64,000 nt of DNA from contig NZ_CP084758.1 of assembly GCF_020535565.1 (NCBI RefSeq), positions 5,035,001 through 5,099,000 of the forward strand. Direction: 5' to 3'. Both the position numbers and the translations under genes were made by a program. Position 1 is the first letter of the stretch. Each line of letters starts with the position of its first letter. Origin of the DNA: Shinella sp. XGS7. GTDB taxonomy: Bacteria > Pseudomonadota > Gammaproteobacteria > Burkholderiales > Burkholderiaceae_C. Below, in pieces: positions 34,659 through 43,489 of the stretch. Under the pieces are notes generated by a model. The model did not search any database. It saw only the letters and a list, made by a program, of their open reading frames with translations, and had not been told where the DNA came from.

Positions 34659-34879
34659 CGGGGCGCCTCGCTGCGACTGGGGTAGGGCTGGCCGTCCGAG
34701 GCCCAGGTGCGCTCGCGGTGCAGCCAGTCCTGCAGCGCCCGCTCATAGGCATCGTCCGAGCGCATCTTCTCGGCCAGCATCTCGCCCACCAGGCGCGAGA
34801 CGCTGGTATTGCGCCGCGCCGCTTCCAGCCGGGCCCACTCGGCCACGCTGTCTTCCATGGTCACGGTCACGTTCTTCAT
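34655..34879 (-). CDS. Ribbon-helix-helix-type antitoxin of the PIN toxin
   Basis: A 74-aa protein: MKNVTVTMEDSVAEWARLEAARRNTSVSRLVGEMLAEKM has the N-terminal strand and two helices of an RHH/CopG-type DNA-binding domain, followed by an acidic-aromatic tail that could neutralise the toxin. The start at 34879 fits this fold; an in-frame ATG at 34942 would add residues encoded across the palindromic operators. It overlaps the toxin by 4 bp. Two palindromes just upstream are the likely binding sites. Confidence 0.82.
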   Translation of the reverse strand: MKNVTVTMEDSVAEWARLEAARRNTSVSRLVGEMLAEKMRSDDAYERALQDWLHRERTWASDGQPYPSRSEAPR

Positions 34880-34894
34880 GATGGCTTGAAATTT

Positions 34895-34925
34895 AACACG
34901 AAGTTCGTGTTGCACGAAGTTCGTG
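34895..34925. promoter_or_regulatory. Twin palindromic operators upstream of the toxin-antitoxin pair
   Basis: AACACGAA-G-TTCGTGTT (34895-34911) and CACGAA-G-TTCGTG (34913-34925) are perfect inverted repeats sharing the core CACGAAGTTCGTG, with centres 16 bp apart. They lie 16-46 bp before the antitoxin start, in an AT-richer patch, as expected for autoregulatory antitoxin binding sites. Confidence 0.75.
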
Positions 34926-35018
34926 GCCACAAATCCATGCACCCTGCTGACGCTTTCTTGACCTCAAGTTAGCTTGGGATTGCAGAGTGCGGCTTCTCCC
35001 CCGCCTTCCGTGCTCACC

Positions 35019-36104
35019 ATGACCCACCTATCGCTCCTGCGTCCCGCCACACCCGACCTGCAACACCGGCTCAAGCGCCTGAGTCGCCTGGAACCTGAAT
35101 ATGGCCTCATGCTCAGCAACCACCTGCCCATGGCGCTGGCCGCCCTGGATGCCATGGGCGCCTCGGCCCAGCGCCTGGACGCGTTCACCGCGGACTACCA
35201 CCGCACGCATGGACTGCGCGAAACGGCTCCGGCGAATGAACCGCGCCAGCCCCTGCCCCGGGACTGGGCCGCGCTGCTGGGCAGCTTCGATGACCCGCAA
35301 GGCCTGCTGCGTGCCGCCTTGGCCCGCCTGCTGGCCGAGCACGGCCGCCCCGCCCTGCTGAACCACACCCTGCCCCTGCTGCTGGAAAGCCCAGGCGCGG
35401 CCGCCTTCCACGGGCTGATACGCAGCGCCCACGCCCTGGAGTCGGGCGTTGACGAGGAGTTGCTGGAGGCCTTGGCCTACTGGGGCCGACGCTGGCTGCC
35501 GCTGCCGGCAGCCCCCGCTGCGATCGACAGCCTGGACGGCGCCGATGCGGCCACGGCGTGGCTGGACAAGCTGGACCAGGCCCGGGTGCGCGATGACGCA
35601 AGCTGGCACTCCGACGCCCGGCTGATCTCCCAGCGCATGCTGGGTGCCAGCCGTCTGAGGGCCTACCAGGACTGGGCACGCGCCCTGCCCCCGGTGAGCG
35701 CGGCGGCGGAGGCCGACTGGCTGGCACAGCTGGCGCGGGCCAGCGCTCAGCGCTACCTGCGCAGCGGCCACTTCACCGTGCTGCACATGGTCACGGGCCT
35801 GCGCGCCGCCGCCGTGCTGTGCGAGGCCGGCGCGCCCCTGGGTGCCGCGATGCAGCAGCGCCTGCTGGAGGCCCTGGCCGCGGCCAGCCTGAGCGCGGGT
35901 CTGCCGCTGGCTGAGCCTGGCAGCGCCTCGGTCGCCCAGGAGGACAAGGTCGACGACTGGCCCGAGCTCATGGCCTTGGCCTGCACGGCAGACAACGATC
36001 ACACCATCAAGCTGGTCCACGCCTTGGCCTGGTGGCAGGAGCGCCGGCCCGACCCGCTGTGGGGCCGCTGCGCCCGGCGCGCCTTGGGCGGACTCAGCGC
36101 TTGA
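35019..36104 (+). CDS. Questin oxidase family protein (DUF4243-like)
   Basis: A 361-aa all-helical-looking protein. The N-terminal [41 protein letters not shown] strongly resembles the opening of questin-oxidase-like (PF14027) proteins, which in fungi act as Baeyer-Villiger-type oxidases without a visible cofactor domain. [14 protein letters not shown] and [15 protein letters not shown] are further conserved-looking histidine segments. No signal peptide. It is divergent from the antitoxin and convergent with hisD, overlapping the hisD 3' end by 11 bp. Bacterial function is unknown. Confidence 0.75.
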   Translation: MTHLSLLRPATPDLQHRLKRLSRLEPEYGLMLSNHLPMALAALDAMGASAQRLDAFTADYHRTHGLRETAPANEPRQPLPRDWAALLGSFDDPQGLLRAALARLLAEHGRPALLNHTLPLLLESPGAAAFHGLIRSAHALESGVDEELLEALAYWGRRWLPLPAAPAAIDSLDGADAATAWLDKLDQARVRDDASWHSDARLISQRMLGASRLRAYQDWARALPPVSAAAEADWLAQLARASAQRYLRSGHFTVLHMVTGLRAAAVLCEAGAPLGAAMQQRLLEALAAASLSAGLPLAEPGSASVAQEDKVDDWPELMALACTADNDHTIKLVHALAWWQERRPDPLWGRCARRALGGLSA

Positions 36105-37443
36105 GCCGCATCTCCGCCGCCCGCGCATGCCCCTGCAGCCCCTCGCCATAGGCCAGCTCGGCGGCGATGGGGCCCAGCACCTGGGCGCCGGCCTCGCTGA
36201 CCTCGATCAGGCTGCTGCGTTTCTGGAAGTCGTAGACGCCCAGGGGCGAGGAGAAGCGCGCGGTGCCCGAGGTGGGCAGCACATGGTTGGGGCCGGCGCA
36301 GTAGTCGCCCAGGCTTTCGCTGGTGTAGGCGCCCAGGAAGATGGCACCGGCATGGCGCAGCAGGGGCTCCCAGCGATGCGGATCGCGGCTGGACACCTCC
36401 AGATGCTCGGGCGCGATGCGGTTTGATATGGAGCAGGCCTCGTCCATGGAGCGGGTCTGGATCAGGGCACCGCGGCCCTCCAGCGAGGCGCGGATCACCG
36501 CGGCGCGCGGCATGGTGGGCAGCAGGCGCTCGATGGATTCGCGCACGCGGGCGATGTAGTCGGCATCGGGGCAGAGCAGGATGCTCTGTGCCAGCTCGTC
36601 ATGCTCGGCCTGGCTGAAGAGGTCCATGGCCACCCAGTCCGGCGGGGTCGTGCCATCGGCCAGCACCAGGATCTCGCTGGGGCCGGCGATCATGTCGATG
36701 CCGACCGTGCCGAAGACCTGGCGCTTGGCGGCGGCGACGAAGGCGTTGCCGGGGCCGGTGATCTTGGCGACGGGGGCGATGGTCTCTGTGCCGTAGGCAA
36801 GCGCCGCGACGGCCTGCGCGCCGCCGATGGTGAAGGCGCGGTGCACGCCCGCCACATAGGCAGCGGCCAGCACCAGGGGGTTCTTCTCGCCCCTCGCGTC
36901 CTTGGACGCGCCATCCATGCGGGCTGGCGTGGGCACCACCATCACGATCTCGGGCACGCCGGCCACCTGGGCCGGGATGGCGTTCATCAGCACGCTGCTG
37001 GGATACGCCGCCTTGCCGCCCGGCACATAGATGCCCACGCGGTCCAGCGGGGTCACTTTTTGCCCCAGCAGGGTGCCGTCCTCGTCGCGGTAGCTCCAGC
37101 TCTGGCCGCAGGCGGCCTTCTGCTTCTCGTGGTAGCTACGCACCCGGGCGGCGGCGGCCTCCAGGGCCTGGCGCTGGGCCGGAGTGATGGCCTCGAAGGC
37201 GGCCTTGAGTTCCTCGCGCGTGAGCTCCAGCGCGCCCAGCTGCTCGGCCGACACGCCGTCGAAACGGGCGGTGTATTCCAGCACGGCGGCATCGCCGCGG
37301 GCACGTACATCGGCCAGGATCTCAGCCACCCGGGTCTCGATGGCGGCATCGGTCTCGGCCGACCAGTGCAGCACGCGCTGGAACTCGGCTTCGAACTCGG
37401 GGCTGGCGGTGTTCAGCTGGCGCAGATTGAGAGGGGTCGTCAT
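36094..37443 (-). CDS. hisD: Histidinol dehydrogenase (HisD)
   Basis: NAD- and zinc-dependent enzyme catalysing the last two oxidations to histidine. The 449-aa product has [55 protein letters not shown], the [18 protein letters not shown] zinc/catalytic region and the C-terminal [20 protein letters not shown]. Start at 37443 begins [11 protein letters not shown]. It follows hisG (7 bp gap); in related genomes hisC would follow, but here three foreign-looking genes intervene. Confidence 0.96.
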   Translation of the reverse strand: MTTPLNLRQLNTASPEFEAEFQRVLHWSAETDAAIETRVAEILADVRARGDAAVLEYTARFDGVSAEQLGALELTREELKAAFEAITPAQRQALEAAAARVRSYHEKQKAACGQSWSYRDEDGTLLGQKVTPLDRVGIYVPGGKAAYPSSVLMNAIPAQVAGVPEIVMVVPTPARMDGASKDARGEKNPLVLAAAYVAGVHRAFTIGGAQAVAALAYGTETIAPVAKITGPGNAFVAAAKRQVFGTVGIDMIAGPSEILVLADGTTPPDWVAMDLFSQAEHDELAQSILLCPDADYIARVRESIERLLPTMPRAAVIRASLEGRGALIQTRSMDEACSISNRIAPEHLEVSSRDPHRWEPLLRHAGAIFLGAYTSESLGDYCAGPNHVLPTSGTARFSSPLGVYDFQKRSSLIEVSEAGAQVLGPIAAELAYGEGLQGHARAAEMRLKR

Positions 37444-37450
37444 CGCAATC

Positions 37451-38089
37451 TCACTTCGGAATGGCGGTGGCAAAGGCGTCGATCAGCGCGCGCAGCGGCG
37501 CGCGCTTGAGCTTGAGCGAGGCCTGGTTGACCACCAGGCGCGAGGAGATGTCCATGATGCGCTCCACCTCCACCAGCTTGTTGGCGCGCAGGGTGCTACC
37601 GGTGGAGACCAGGTCCACGATGGCATCGGCCAGGCCGGTCAGCGGCGCCAGCTCCATGGAGCCGTAGAGCTTGATCAGGTCCACGTGCACGCCCTTGTCG
37701 GCAAAGTGCTGACGGGCAATCTGGGTGTACTTGGTGGCCACGCGCAGGCGCGAGCCCTGCTTGACGGCGCTCTCGTAGTCGAAGTCGGCACGCACCGCCA
37801 CGCTCATGCGGCACTTGGCGATGTTCAGGTCCAGGGGCTGGTACATGCCGGCCAGACCATGCTCGATCAGCACGTCGCGGCCGGCCACGCCCAGGTCGGC
37901 ACCGCCGTACTGCACATAGGTGGGCACATCGGAGGCGCGCACCAGCACCACCCGCACATCCTCGCGGTTGGTGGGCAGGATGAGCTTGCGCGAGGTTTCG
38001 GGGTCTTCGAGCACCTCGATGCCGGCGGCCTTCAGCAGCGGCAGGGTTTCTTCGAAGATGCGGCCTTTGGACAGCGCCAGGGTGATCAT
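37451..38089 (-). CDS. hisG: ATP phosphoribosyltransferase, short form (HisG)
   Basis: First enzyme of histidine synthesis, joining ATP and PRPP. The 212-aa product is the short HisG ([69 protein letters not shown]). It lacks the C-terminal regulatory domain of the long form. Short HisG normally needs HisZ, whose gene is not in the window. A 96-bp gap upstream to the BolA gene holds no gene. Confidence 0.95.
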   Translation of the reverse strand: MITLALSKGRIFEETLPLLKAAGIEVLEDPETSRKLILPTNREDVRVVLVRASDVPTYVQYGGADLGVAGRDVLIEHGLAGMYQPLDLNIAKCRMSVAVRADFDYESAVKQGSRLRVATKYTQIARQHFADKGVHVDLIKLYGSMELAPLTGLADAIVDLVSTGSTLRANKLVEVERIMDISSRLVVNQASLKLKRAPLRALIDAFATAIPK

Positions 38090-38185
38090 GATTGCTTGTC
38101 GTCCTTCTGCTCGGGGGAGGAGGACGGCAGCGAGTCACCAGCAGGCGCGGCGCATCACCGCCATCCGCCTAGACGGATGGGGTGT

Positions 38186-38461
38186 TCAGGGATGGTGATG
38201 GGCCGCCGGCGTGGCCGCGGCTTCGGTCGGGGTGAGGGTCTTCATCGACAGCGCGTGGATCTGCTCGCGCATGCGGTCGCCCAGGGCCTGGTAGACCCGT
38301 TGATGACGGCGCACCCGGTTCAGCCCCTCGAACTCGGTGGAGACGATGGTGGCGAAGAAATGCCGGCCGTCGCCTTCCACCTGCAGCTGCTCGCAGCGCA
38401 GGCCATCGGCAATGTATTGCTGGACTTCGGCGGGGGTGGGATCGGCCATGATGATCGGCAT
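38186..38461 (-). CDS. BolA/IbaG family protein
   Basis: A 91-aa BolA-fold protein; these proteins act with monothiol glutaredoxins in Fe-S handling. Recognisable segments are VQQYIADGLRCEQLQVEGDGRHFFATIVSTEFEGLNRVRRHQRVYQALGDRM and IHALSMKTLTP; the VxRHQxVY motif is diagnostic. An alternative ATG at 38449 (MADPTPAEV) is equally plausible because neither start has a clear ribosome site. The linkage to yadGH-type exporter genes and hisG is normal, but murA, often between bolA and hisG, is absent. Confidence 0.9.
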   Translation of the reverse strand: MPIIMADPTPAEVQQYIADGLRCEQLQVEGDGRHFFATIVSTEFEGLNRVRRHQRVYQALGDRMREQIHALSMKTLTPTEAAATPAAHHHP

Positions 38462-38476
38462 TCTAGCGGCTGGTGT

Positions 38477-39247
38477 TTACCCGCGGATTTTGTAGCCCTT
38501 GCGCAGCAGCTCCAGCGCGATGGCCGAGACCACCACAAAGGCTGTGCCCACGATGGCCAGGCTGATCCAGGGCGAGACATCGCTGATGCCGAAGAAGCCC
38601 CGGCGGAAGCCGTCGATCATGTAGAAGAAGGGATTCAGGTGGCTGACGCCCTGCCAAAAGGGCGGCAGCGACTTGATGGAATAGAACACGCCCGACAAAA
38701 AGGTCATGGGCATGATGATGAAGTTCTGGAAGGCCGCCATCTGGTCGAACTTCTCGGCCCAGAGGCCGGCAATCAAGCCCAGGGCGCCCAGCATGCCCGC
38801 GCCCAGGGCCGCGAACACCAGAATCCACCACGGCTCGGCAAAGCTGGGCGGCGCAAACCACACCGTCACCAGGAACACGCCCGTGCCCACGGCCAGGCCG
38901 CGCACCACCGAGGCGCCCACATAGGCCATGAACCAGGCCCAGTGCGAGAGCGGCGTCACCAGCAGGAAGACCAGATTGCCGGTGATCTTGCTCTGGATCA
39001 GGCTGGACGAGCTGTTGGCAAAGCTGTTCTGCAGCACGCTCATCATCACCAGGCCCGGGATCAGGAAGCTGGTGTAGCCCACCGCGTCATAGACCTTCAC
39101 ATGGTCTTCCAGCACATGGCCGAAGATCAGCAGATAGAGCACGGCGGTGAGCACCGGCGCGGCCACGGTCTGGAAGCTCACCTTCCAGAAACGCAGCACT
39201 TCCTTGTAGAACAGCGTCCGAGCGCCCTGCAATTTGATGGCGCTCAT
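38477..39247 (-). CDS. ABC-2 type exporter permease (YadH-like)
   Basis: A 256-aa inner-membrane permease with six hydrophobic segments. TLFYKEVLRFWKVSFQTVAAPVLTAVLYLLIFG at the N terminus and the C-terminal LSGVFYSIKSLPPFWQGVSHLNPFFYMIDGFRRGFFG (typical ABC2 membrane domain) resemble E. coli YadH. It pairs with the ATPase upstream, whose stop overlaps its start by 4 bp. The substrate is unknown. Confidence 0.93.
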   Translation of the reverse strand: MSAIKLQGARTLFYKEVLRFWKVSFQTVAAPVLTAVLYLLIFGHVLEDHVKVYDAVGYTSFLIPGLVMMSVLQNSFANSSSSLIQSKITGNLVFLLVTPLSHWAWFMAYVGASVVRGLAVGTGVFLVTVWFAPPSFAEPWWILVFAALGAGMLGALGLIAGLWAEKFDQMAAFQNFIIMPMTFLSGVFYSIKSLPPFWQGVSHLNPFFYMIDGFRRGFFGISDVSPWISLAIVGTAFVVVSAIALELLRKGYKIRG

Positions 39248-40185
39248 GCACCCACTCCTTGTTCTGCGCCGTTCATGATTTCCAGGAACACGTCTTCCAG
39301 ATCGGCGCGGCCGATCTCCAGGTCTTCCACCGGCACCTGGGCGGCACGCAGGGTGGCCAGCATGGCTTCCACCTCGGCGGCGTCATGGGCCTTGATCTGC
39401 ACGATGCGGCCGGTCACGCGCGACTGCGCGGCCAGTGCCGGCGGCAGGGCCGCATCAGTCTTGAAGCGCAGCATGGTGGAGGCCCGGCCCGAGAGCAGAT
39501 CGCTGGTGCGATCCAGCGCCACGACACGGCCCAGCTTGAGCATGGCGATGCGGTGGCACAGGGCTTCGGCTTCTTCCAGATAGTGGGTGGTGAGCAGCAC
39601 CGTGTGGCCCTCGCGGTTCAGGCGCGCGATGAAGGCCCAGAGCGTCTGGCGCAGCTCCACATCCACGCCCGCGGTGGGCTCGTCCAGCACGATGACCGGC
39701 GGCCGGTGCACCAGGGCCTGGGCCACCAGCACCCGGCGCTTCATGCCGCCCGAGAGCTGGCGCATATTGGCCCGGGCCTTGTCGGCCAGGCCCAGGTTCT
39801 CCAGCAGCTCGTCGATCCAGGCGCCATTGCCCTTGACGCCGAAATAGCCGCTCTGGATCTCCAGGGCCTCGCGCACATTGAAGAAAGGGTCGAACACCAG
39901 CTCCTGCGGCACGATGCCCAGGGCGCGGCGGGCGGCGGCATAGTCGCCCACCACATCGTGGCCCATCACTTTGACGCTGCCGCCGCTGGCCTGGGACAGG
40001 CCGGCCAGGATGGAGATCAGGCTGGTCTTGCCCGCGCCGTTGGGGCCTAGCAGGCCGAAGAACTCGCCGGGCTGGATGTCGAAGGACACGCCGTCCAGGG
40101 CGCGCACGGCGCCACCCCGGTAGGTCTTGCTGACGTTCTGGAAGGAGATAGCCGGCGGACCGGACCGTAGGGGTGACATGGGCAT
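39244..40185 (-). CDS. ABC exporter ATP-binding protein (YadG-like)
   Basis: A 313-aa ATPase for the adjacent ABC-2 permease. Walker A GPNGAGKTS, signature LSGGMKRRVLVAQALV, Walker B VIVLDEPTAGVD, switch His in LLTTHYLEEAEAL. The C-terminal 70 residues form the extension common in DrrA/YadG-type exporters. ATGs at 40185 (MPMSPL) and 40179 (MSPL) are possible starts; the frame stays open upstream to 40956 by GC bias, inside the opposing TetR gene. Confidence 0.92.
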   Translation of the reverse strand: MPMSPLRSGPPAISFQNVSKTYRGGAVRALDGVSFDIQPGEFFGLLGPNGAGKTSLISILAGLSQASGGSVKVMGHDVVGDYAAARRALGIVPQELVFDPFFNVREALEIQSGYFGVKGNGAWIDELLENLGLADKARANMRQLSGGMKRRVLVAQALVHRPPVIVLDEPTAGVDVELRQTLWAFIARLNREGHTVLLTTHYLEEAEALCHRIAMLKLGRVVALDRTSDLLSGRASTMLRFKTDAALPPALAAQSRVTGRIVQIKAHDAAEVEAMLATLRAAQVPVEDLEIGRADLEDVFLEIMNGAEQGVGA

Positions 40186-40220
40186 GATGGCGGCGGATTG
40201 TAGGGAGGGCTGGCGCGGCC

Positions 40221-40236
40221 TGCTGGCGCGCCAGCA
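40221..40236. promoter_or_regulatory. 16-bp perfect palindrome between exporter and TetR genes
   Basis: TGCTGGCGCGCCAGCA reads the same on both strands. It lies 36 bp before the ABC ATPase start and 127 bp before the divergent TetR-type gene, a suitable place for a shared operator. It could also be a chance GC-rich palindrome. Confidence 0.4.
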
Positions 40237-40362
40237 TTTCCCTTCTTTTGCTGCAATCGTTCCGATCTGTGCCTTTCTCGCGTCAAAGCGCACGGCAAAG
40301 AGCGCAGATCGCCACTTAAAGGGTTTGCCCGCAAGTTCCTGGCTGGGAAGCCCCCGCGCTTG

Positions 40363-41034
40363 ATGACAGAATCGGCGCCCATGGTCGTCAAGAAACCGCG
40401 CCGTACCGCCGAGCGCATCCTCGAAGTCACGCTGGATCTCTTCAATCGCTTCGGCGAACCCAATGTCTCGACCACGCTGATCTCGGCCGAGCTGAACATC
40501 AGCCCCGGCAATCTCTATTACCACTACCCGGCCAAAGACGAGCTGATCAACGCCCTGTTCGGGGCCTATGAGCGCGAGCTCAACCAACTGCTGGGCGCGG
40601 CCGACCATGTGCGCCATGTGGAAGACGCCTGGCTGTTTCTGCACATGCTGATCGAGCTGATCTGGAAGCACCGCTTCCTCTACCGCGACCTCAACGATCT
40701 GCTCAGCAAGAACCGCAAGCTGGAAACTCATTTCCAGGACCTGCTGGACCGCAAGGGTCAGGCCATGCGCGCCCTGCTCTCGGGCCTGCAGCTGGGCGGC
40801 GCCATCCCGCGCCTGGAGCCGCGCGAGGCCGGTCCGCTGGCCGAGTCCATGGTGGTGCTGCAGAGCTACTGGCTGAGCTATGAATATGTGCGCGACCCGC
40901 GCCACGCCCTGGAACCCGACCGCGCCGGCACCGCCCTGATGCGCGGGGCCTTCCATGTGCTCAGCCTGCTGCTACCCTATCTGGAGCCCGGCTCGCGCGA
41001 GCATCTGCTGGGCCTGGCCGAGAAATACCGCTGA
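40363..41034 (+). CDS. TetR family transcriptional regulator
   Basis: A 223-aa regulator. The N-terminal HTH is RRTAERILEVTLDLFNRFGEPNVSTTLISAELNISPGNLYYHYPAKDELINALFGAYERE, matching TetR domain pattern with the GNLYYHY recognition turn. The long all-helical C-terminal domain (about 70-220) would bind a ligand. It is divergent from the ABC exporter and may control it. The preceding TTG at 40360 is an alternative start. Confidence 0.9.
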   Translation: MTESAPMVVKKPRRTAERILEVTLDLFNRFGEPNVSTTLISAELNISPGNLYYHYPAKDELINALFGAYERELNQLLGAADHVRHVEDAWLFLHMLIELIWKHRFLYRDLNDLLSKNRKLETHFQDLLDRKGQAMRALLSGLQLGGAIPRLEPREAGPLAESMVVLQSYWLSYEYVRDPRHALEPDRAGTALMRGAFHVLSLLLPYLEPGSREHLLGLAEKYR

Positions 41035-41079
41035 GCCGCCGCAGCAGGCACGCTGCCGGCCCCACAACAGGAGACGACG

Positions 41080-41853
41080 ATGGCCAAGTGGACCGCCTTT
41101 CCCTACGACAACAGCGCCTTCCGCTACGACGCCGCCGCGCTGAAGAAGCACTGGGCCCGTCTGCATGCCGGCGACGCCGAGCCCTGGCCCAAGGACACCG
41201 CCGTGCAGCAGGCCTGGATCCACTTCCATGCCGGCGAGTTCCAGCTGGCCCATGAGGCCGGCTTGGCCGCCGGCCCGGCCGGCATCACCGTGGCCAACAA
41301 GGCCCAGGCCATCTACGCCAACTACCTGGAAAAGAAGGAAAAGGCCAAGCTGGAGATGTTCCTGGCCGTGGCCGAGCGGGCCGAGGCCCAGCAGGCCGAG
41401 GAACCCAGGAACGCCAACGCCTTCTACTGGCAGGCCTATGCCATCGGTCGCTACGGCCAGGGCATCAGCGTGGCCAAGGCCCTGGCCCAGGGCCTGGGCA
41501 GCAAGGTCAAGACCGCGCTGGAGACCACCATCCAGCTGGCACCCAAGCATGCCGACGCCCATATCGCCCTGGGCGCCTTCCACGCCGAGGTGATCGACAA
41601 GGTGGGCAAGCTGCTGGGCAAGACCCAGGGCGCCGACACCGCCACCGGCCTCAAGATGTTCGAGCAGGCGCTCAAGCTCAACCCGGGCAGCGCCATCGCC
41701 ATGATCGAGCGCGCCAACGGCCTGGTTATGCTGGAAGGCGACAAACGACTGAAGGAAGCCGAAGCCCTCTACGCCGATGCCGCCGCCTGCCAGCCCATGG
41801 ACGCCATGGAGTGCCTGGACGTGGAACTGGCGCGGGAAGAGCTGGAAGACTGA
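41080..41853 (+). CDS. TPR-like repeat protein of unknown function
   Basis: A 257-aa soluble protein rich in alanine helices. Repeats resembling TPR are visible: AWIHFHAGEFQLAHEAGLAA (about 45-65), ALETTIQLAPKHADAHIALGAFHAEV (about 147-172) and GLKMFEQALKLNPGSAIAMIERANGLVM (about 190-217). No signal peptide. CAGGAGACGACG precedes the ATG at 41080. It lies 46 bp after the TetR gene on the same strand, possibly co-transcribed. The function is unknown. Confidence 0.82.
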   Translation: MAKWTAFPYDNSAFRYDAAALKKHWARLHAGDAEPWPKDTAVQQAWIHFHAGEFQLAHEAGLAAGPAGITVANKAQAIYANYLEKKEKAKLEMFLAVAERAEAQQAEEPRNANAFYWQAYAIGRYGQGISVAKALAQGLGSKVKTALETTIQLAPKHADAHIALGAFHAEVIDKVGKLLGKTQGADTATGLKMFEQALKLNPGSAIAMIERANGLVMLEGDKRLKEAEALYADAAACQPMDAMECLDVELAREELED

Positions 41854-41855
41854 AG

Positions 41856-41959
41856 ACCGGGCCGGGCTCGGTCAGTCCTGCCCCGGCCGCCCCATGCGGG
41901 ACATGGGGCGGCGCTCGGACCGCGTCGCCCGGCCCACCGGGCCGGGCTCGGTCAGTCCT
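41856..41959. repeat. 24-bp direct repeat flanking a palindrome at the 3' end of the WS/DGAT gene
   Basis: The 24 bases beginning ACCGGGCCGGGCTCGGTC occur at 41856-41879 and again at 41936-41959, an 80-bp period. Between them is an 11-bp hairpin (GCCGCCCCATG at 41886-41896, CATGGGGCGGC at 41902-41912). The downstream copy includes the WS/DGAT stop codon (41952-41954). The arrangement, a palindrome bracketed by duplicated gene-end sequence, mirrors the element at 12938-13032. Confidence 0.68.
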
Positions 41960-43373
41960 CGCCCCAAGGCAGCATCAGGGTCAGGAGGAGCAGCTTGTTG
42001 AACTCGGGCCCGAAGCCGCGCACCACGGCCGCGGGATCGGGGCAGAGCTGGTCGTCGGCGATCAGGCCGAACTGCACCTGGCCCGCATAGGTCAGCACCG
42101 AGACGCCCAGGCCGATATCGCCGGACTGCGGCACCCAGAACATCACCCGCTCCACGGTGGAGCCGCAGAACTTCAGCGGCTGATCCGGCCCCGGCACATT
42201 GGTCATCACCGCCGTGGCCTTGCGGGCAAAGAGATTGAGCATGGCGTGCTGCACCGGCTTGATCAGCAGGCCGGCCACCGAGAGCAGGCCAAAGGCCAGC
42301 ACCGGCTGGAAGCTGCCCTTGAGCTCCTGCATGCGGGTCTTCACCGCATAGAGCCGCTCCACCGGATTGGCAATGCCAATGGGCAGCACCAGGGGCACCA
42401 GGCCGAAGCGGTTGCCCAGCTGGTAGGCCTTCTCCAGGGGCCGCAGATTCACCGGCACCATGGCGCGGATCTCCTTGCCCGTGGGGTCCTCGCCGCGCTC
42501 GGCCAGATAGGCGCCGATGGCGCCGGCCACGCAGGACAGCAGCACATCGTTGACCGAGGCGCCCAAGCCCTTGCCCACGGCTTTCACCGCCTCCAGCGGC
42601 AGCGGGTCGGCCCAGGCCACCTGCTTGCGCGCGCCGGGCTTGCCCTTGAGCGAGGTGGGAGAGTCGTCCGGCATCAGGGCGAAGGCGGCGACATCGCTCA
42701 CCGCCTGGTAGCCCATGCGCGCCATCTCCAGCGAACCGTCCAGCGGATCGGGCGGGTTCACCAGGGTCTGCATGCCGCGCGCCGCGCCGGCCCCGGCCAG
42801 ACGTATGGCCTTGATGCTGGCCTGGCTGATGGGGCGCAGCAGGGCGTCGGTGAGCCAGTCCTGGTCATCGCGGGGCTGCTGCTGGCGCCGCGGCGGCGCC
42901 TTGCCGCCATCGGTGATGGAGAGCATCACCGAGATCAGGGCGATGCCATCGGCAATGCAGTGGTGGATGCGCACGATCAGGGCGCTGGCGCCGTCCTCGT
43001 AGTCCTCCACCAGCTGGATCTGCCACAGGGGCCGGGCCGGATCCAGGGGCGTGGCAGCCAGCTCACCCACCCGGGTCTGCAGGGCGCGCTCGGCCGTCTC
43101 GCCGCGGCGCGGCAGCAGGATCTCGGCCTGCACATGGTGGGCGATGTCGAAATCCTCGTCCTCCACCCACTGCGCACCCAGGGCGTCTTCCACCACCTTC
43201 TGGCGAAAGCGGGTGTACTGCAGCAGCCGGGCTTCCACCCGCTCGCGCAGCGCGGCCAGCGACAGGCGCGGCCGCATCACCCAGACCCCGACGATCATCA
43301 TCAGATTGGCCTCGGTGTCCATGCGCAGCCAGGCGGTATCCACCCGCGACATGCGTTCGAGCTGTGCTGCCAA
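41952..43373 (-). CDS. Wax ester synthase/diacylglycerol acyltransferase (WS/DGAT)
   Basis: Bifunctional acyl-CoA:alcohol/diacylglycerol acyltransferase making storage lipids at the membrane. The catalytic HHxxxDG motif is HHCIADG at residues 137-143 in a 473-aa protein. The N-terminal ERMSRVDTAWLRMDTEANLMMIVGV and the C-terminal VMTNVPGPDQPLKFCGSTVERVMFWVPQSGDIGLGVSVLTYAGQVQFGL are typical of the family (PLYN-like and NVPGP motifs). It is divergent from an acyl-CoA-binding protein gene (116 bp between starts), a sensible functional partner. Confidence 0.93.
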   Translation of the reverse strand: MAAQLERMSRVDTAWLRMDTEANLMMIVGVWVMRPRLSLAALRERVEARLLQYTRFRQKVVEDALGAQWVEDEDFDIAHHVQAEILLPRRGETAERALQTRVGELAATPLDPARPLWQIQLVEDYEDGASALIVRIHHCIADGIALISVMLSITDGGKAPPRRQQQPRDDQDWLTDALLRPISQASIKAIRLAGAGAARGMQTLVNPPDPLDGSLEMARMGYQAVSDVAAFALMPDDSPTSLKGKPGARKQVAWADPLPLEAVKAVGKGLGASVNDVLLSCVAGAIGAYLAERGEDPTGKEIRAMVPVNLRPLEKAYQLGNRFGLVPLVLPIGIANPVERLYAVKTRMQELKGSFQPVLAFGLLSVAGLLIKPVQHAMLNLFARKATAVMTNVPGPDQPLKFCGSTVERVMFWVPQSGDIGLGVSVLTYAGQVQFGLIADDQLCPDPAAVVRGFGPEFNKLLLLTLMLPWGED

Positions 43374-43489
43374 ACCTGCCTCCTTGTGCTTGTGCCAGCC
43401 GGCACTTTCTTAGAGTACCGCCCCCAGACAATGCTGGGTAACATCGCCGCCGTCCATACCGATCAACACCAAGCCCGTTCCAGGGAGAC

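Noticed and set aside
34203-36104. Genomic island or prophage at the toxin-antitoxin/questin-oxidase segment
   Set aside because: No integrase, transposase or flanking direct repeats were seen; base composition is similar to the neighbours except for the short operator region.
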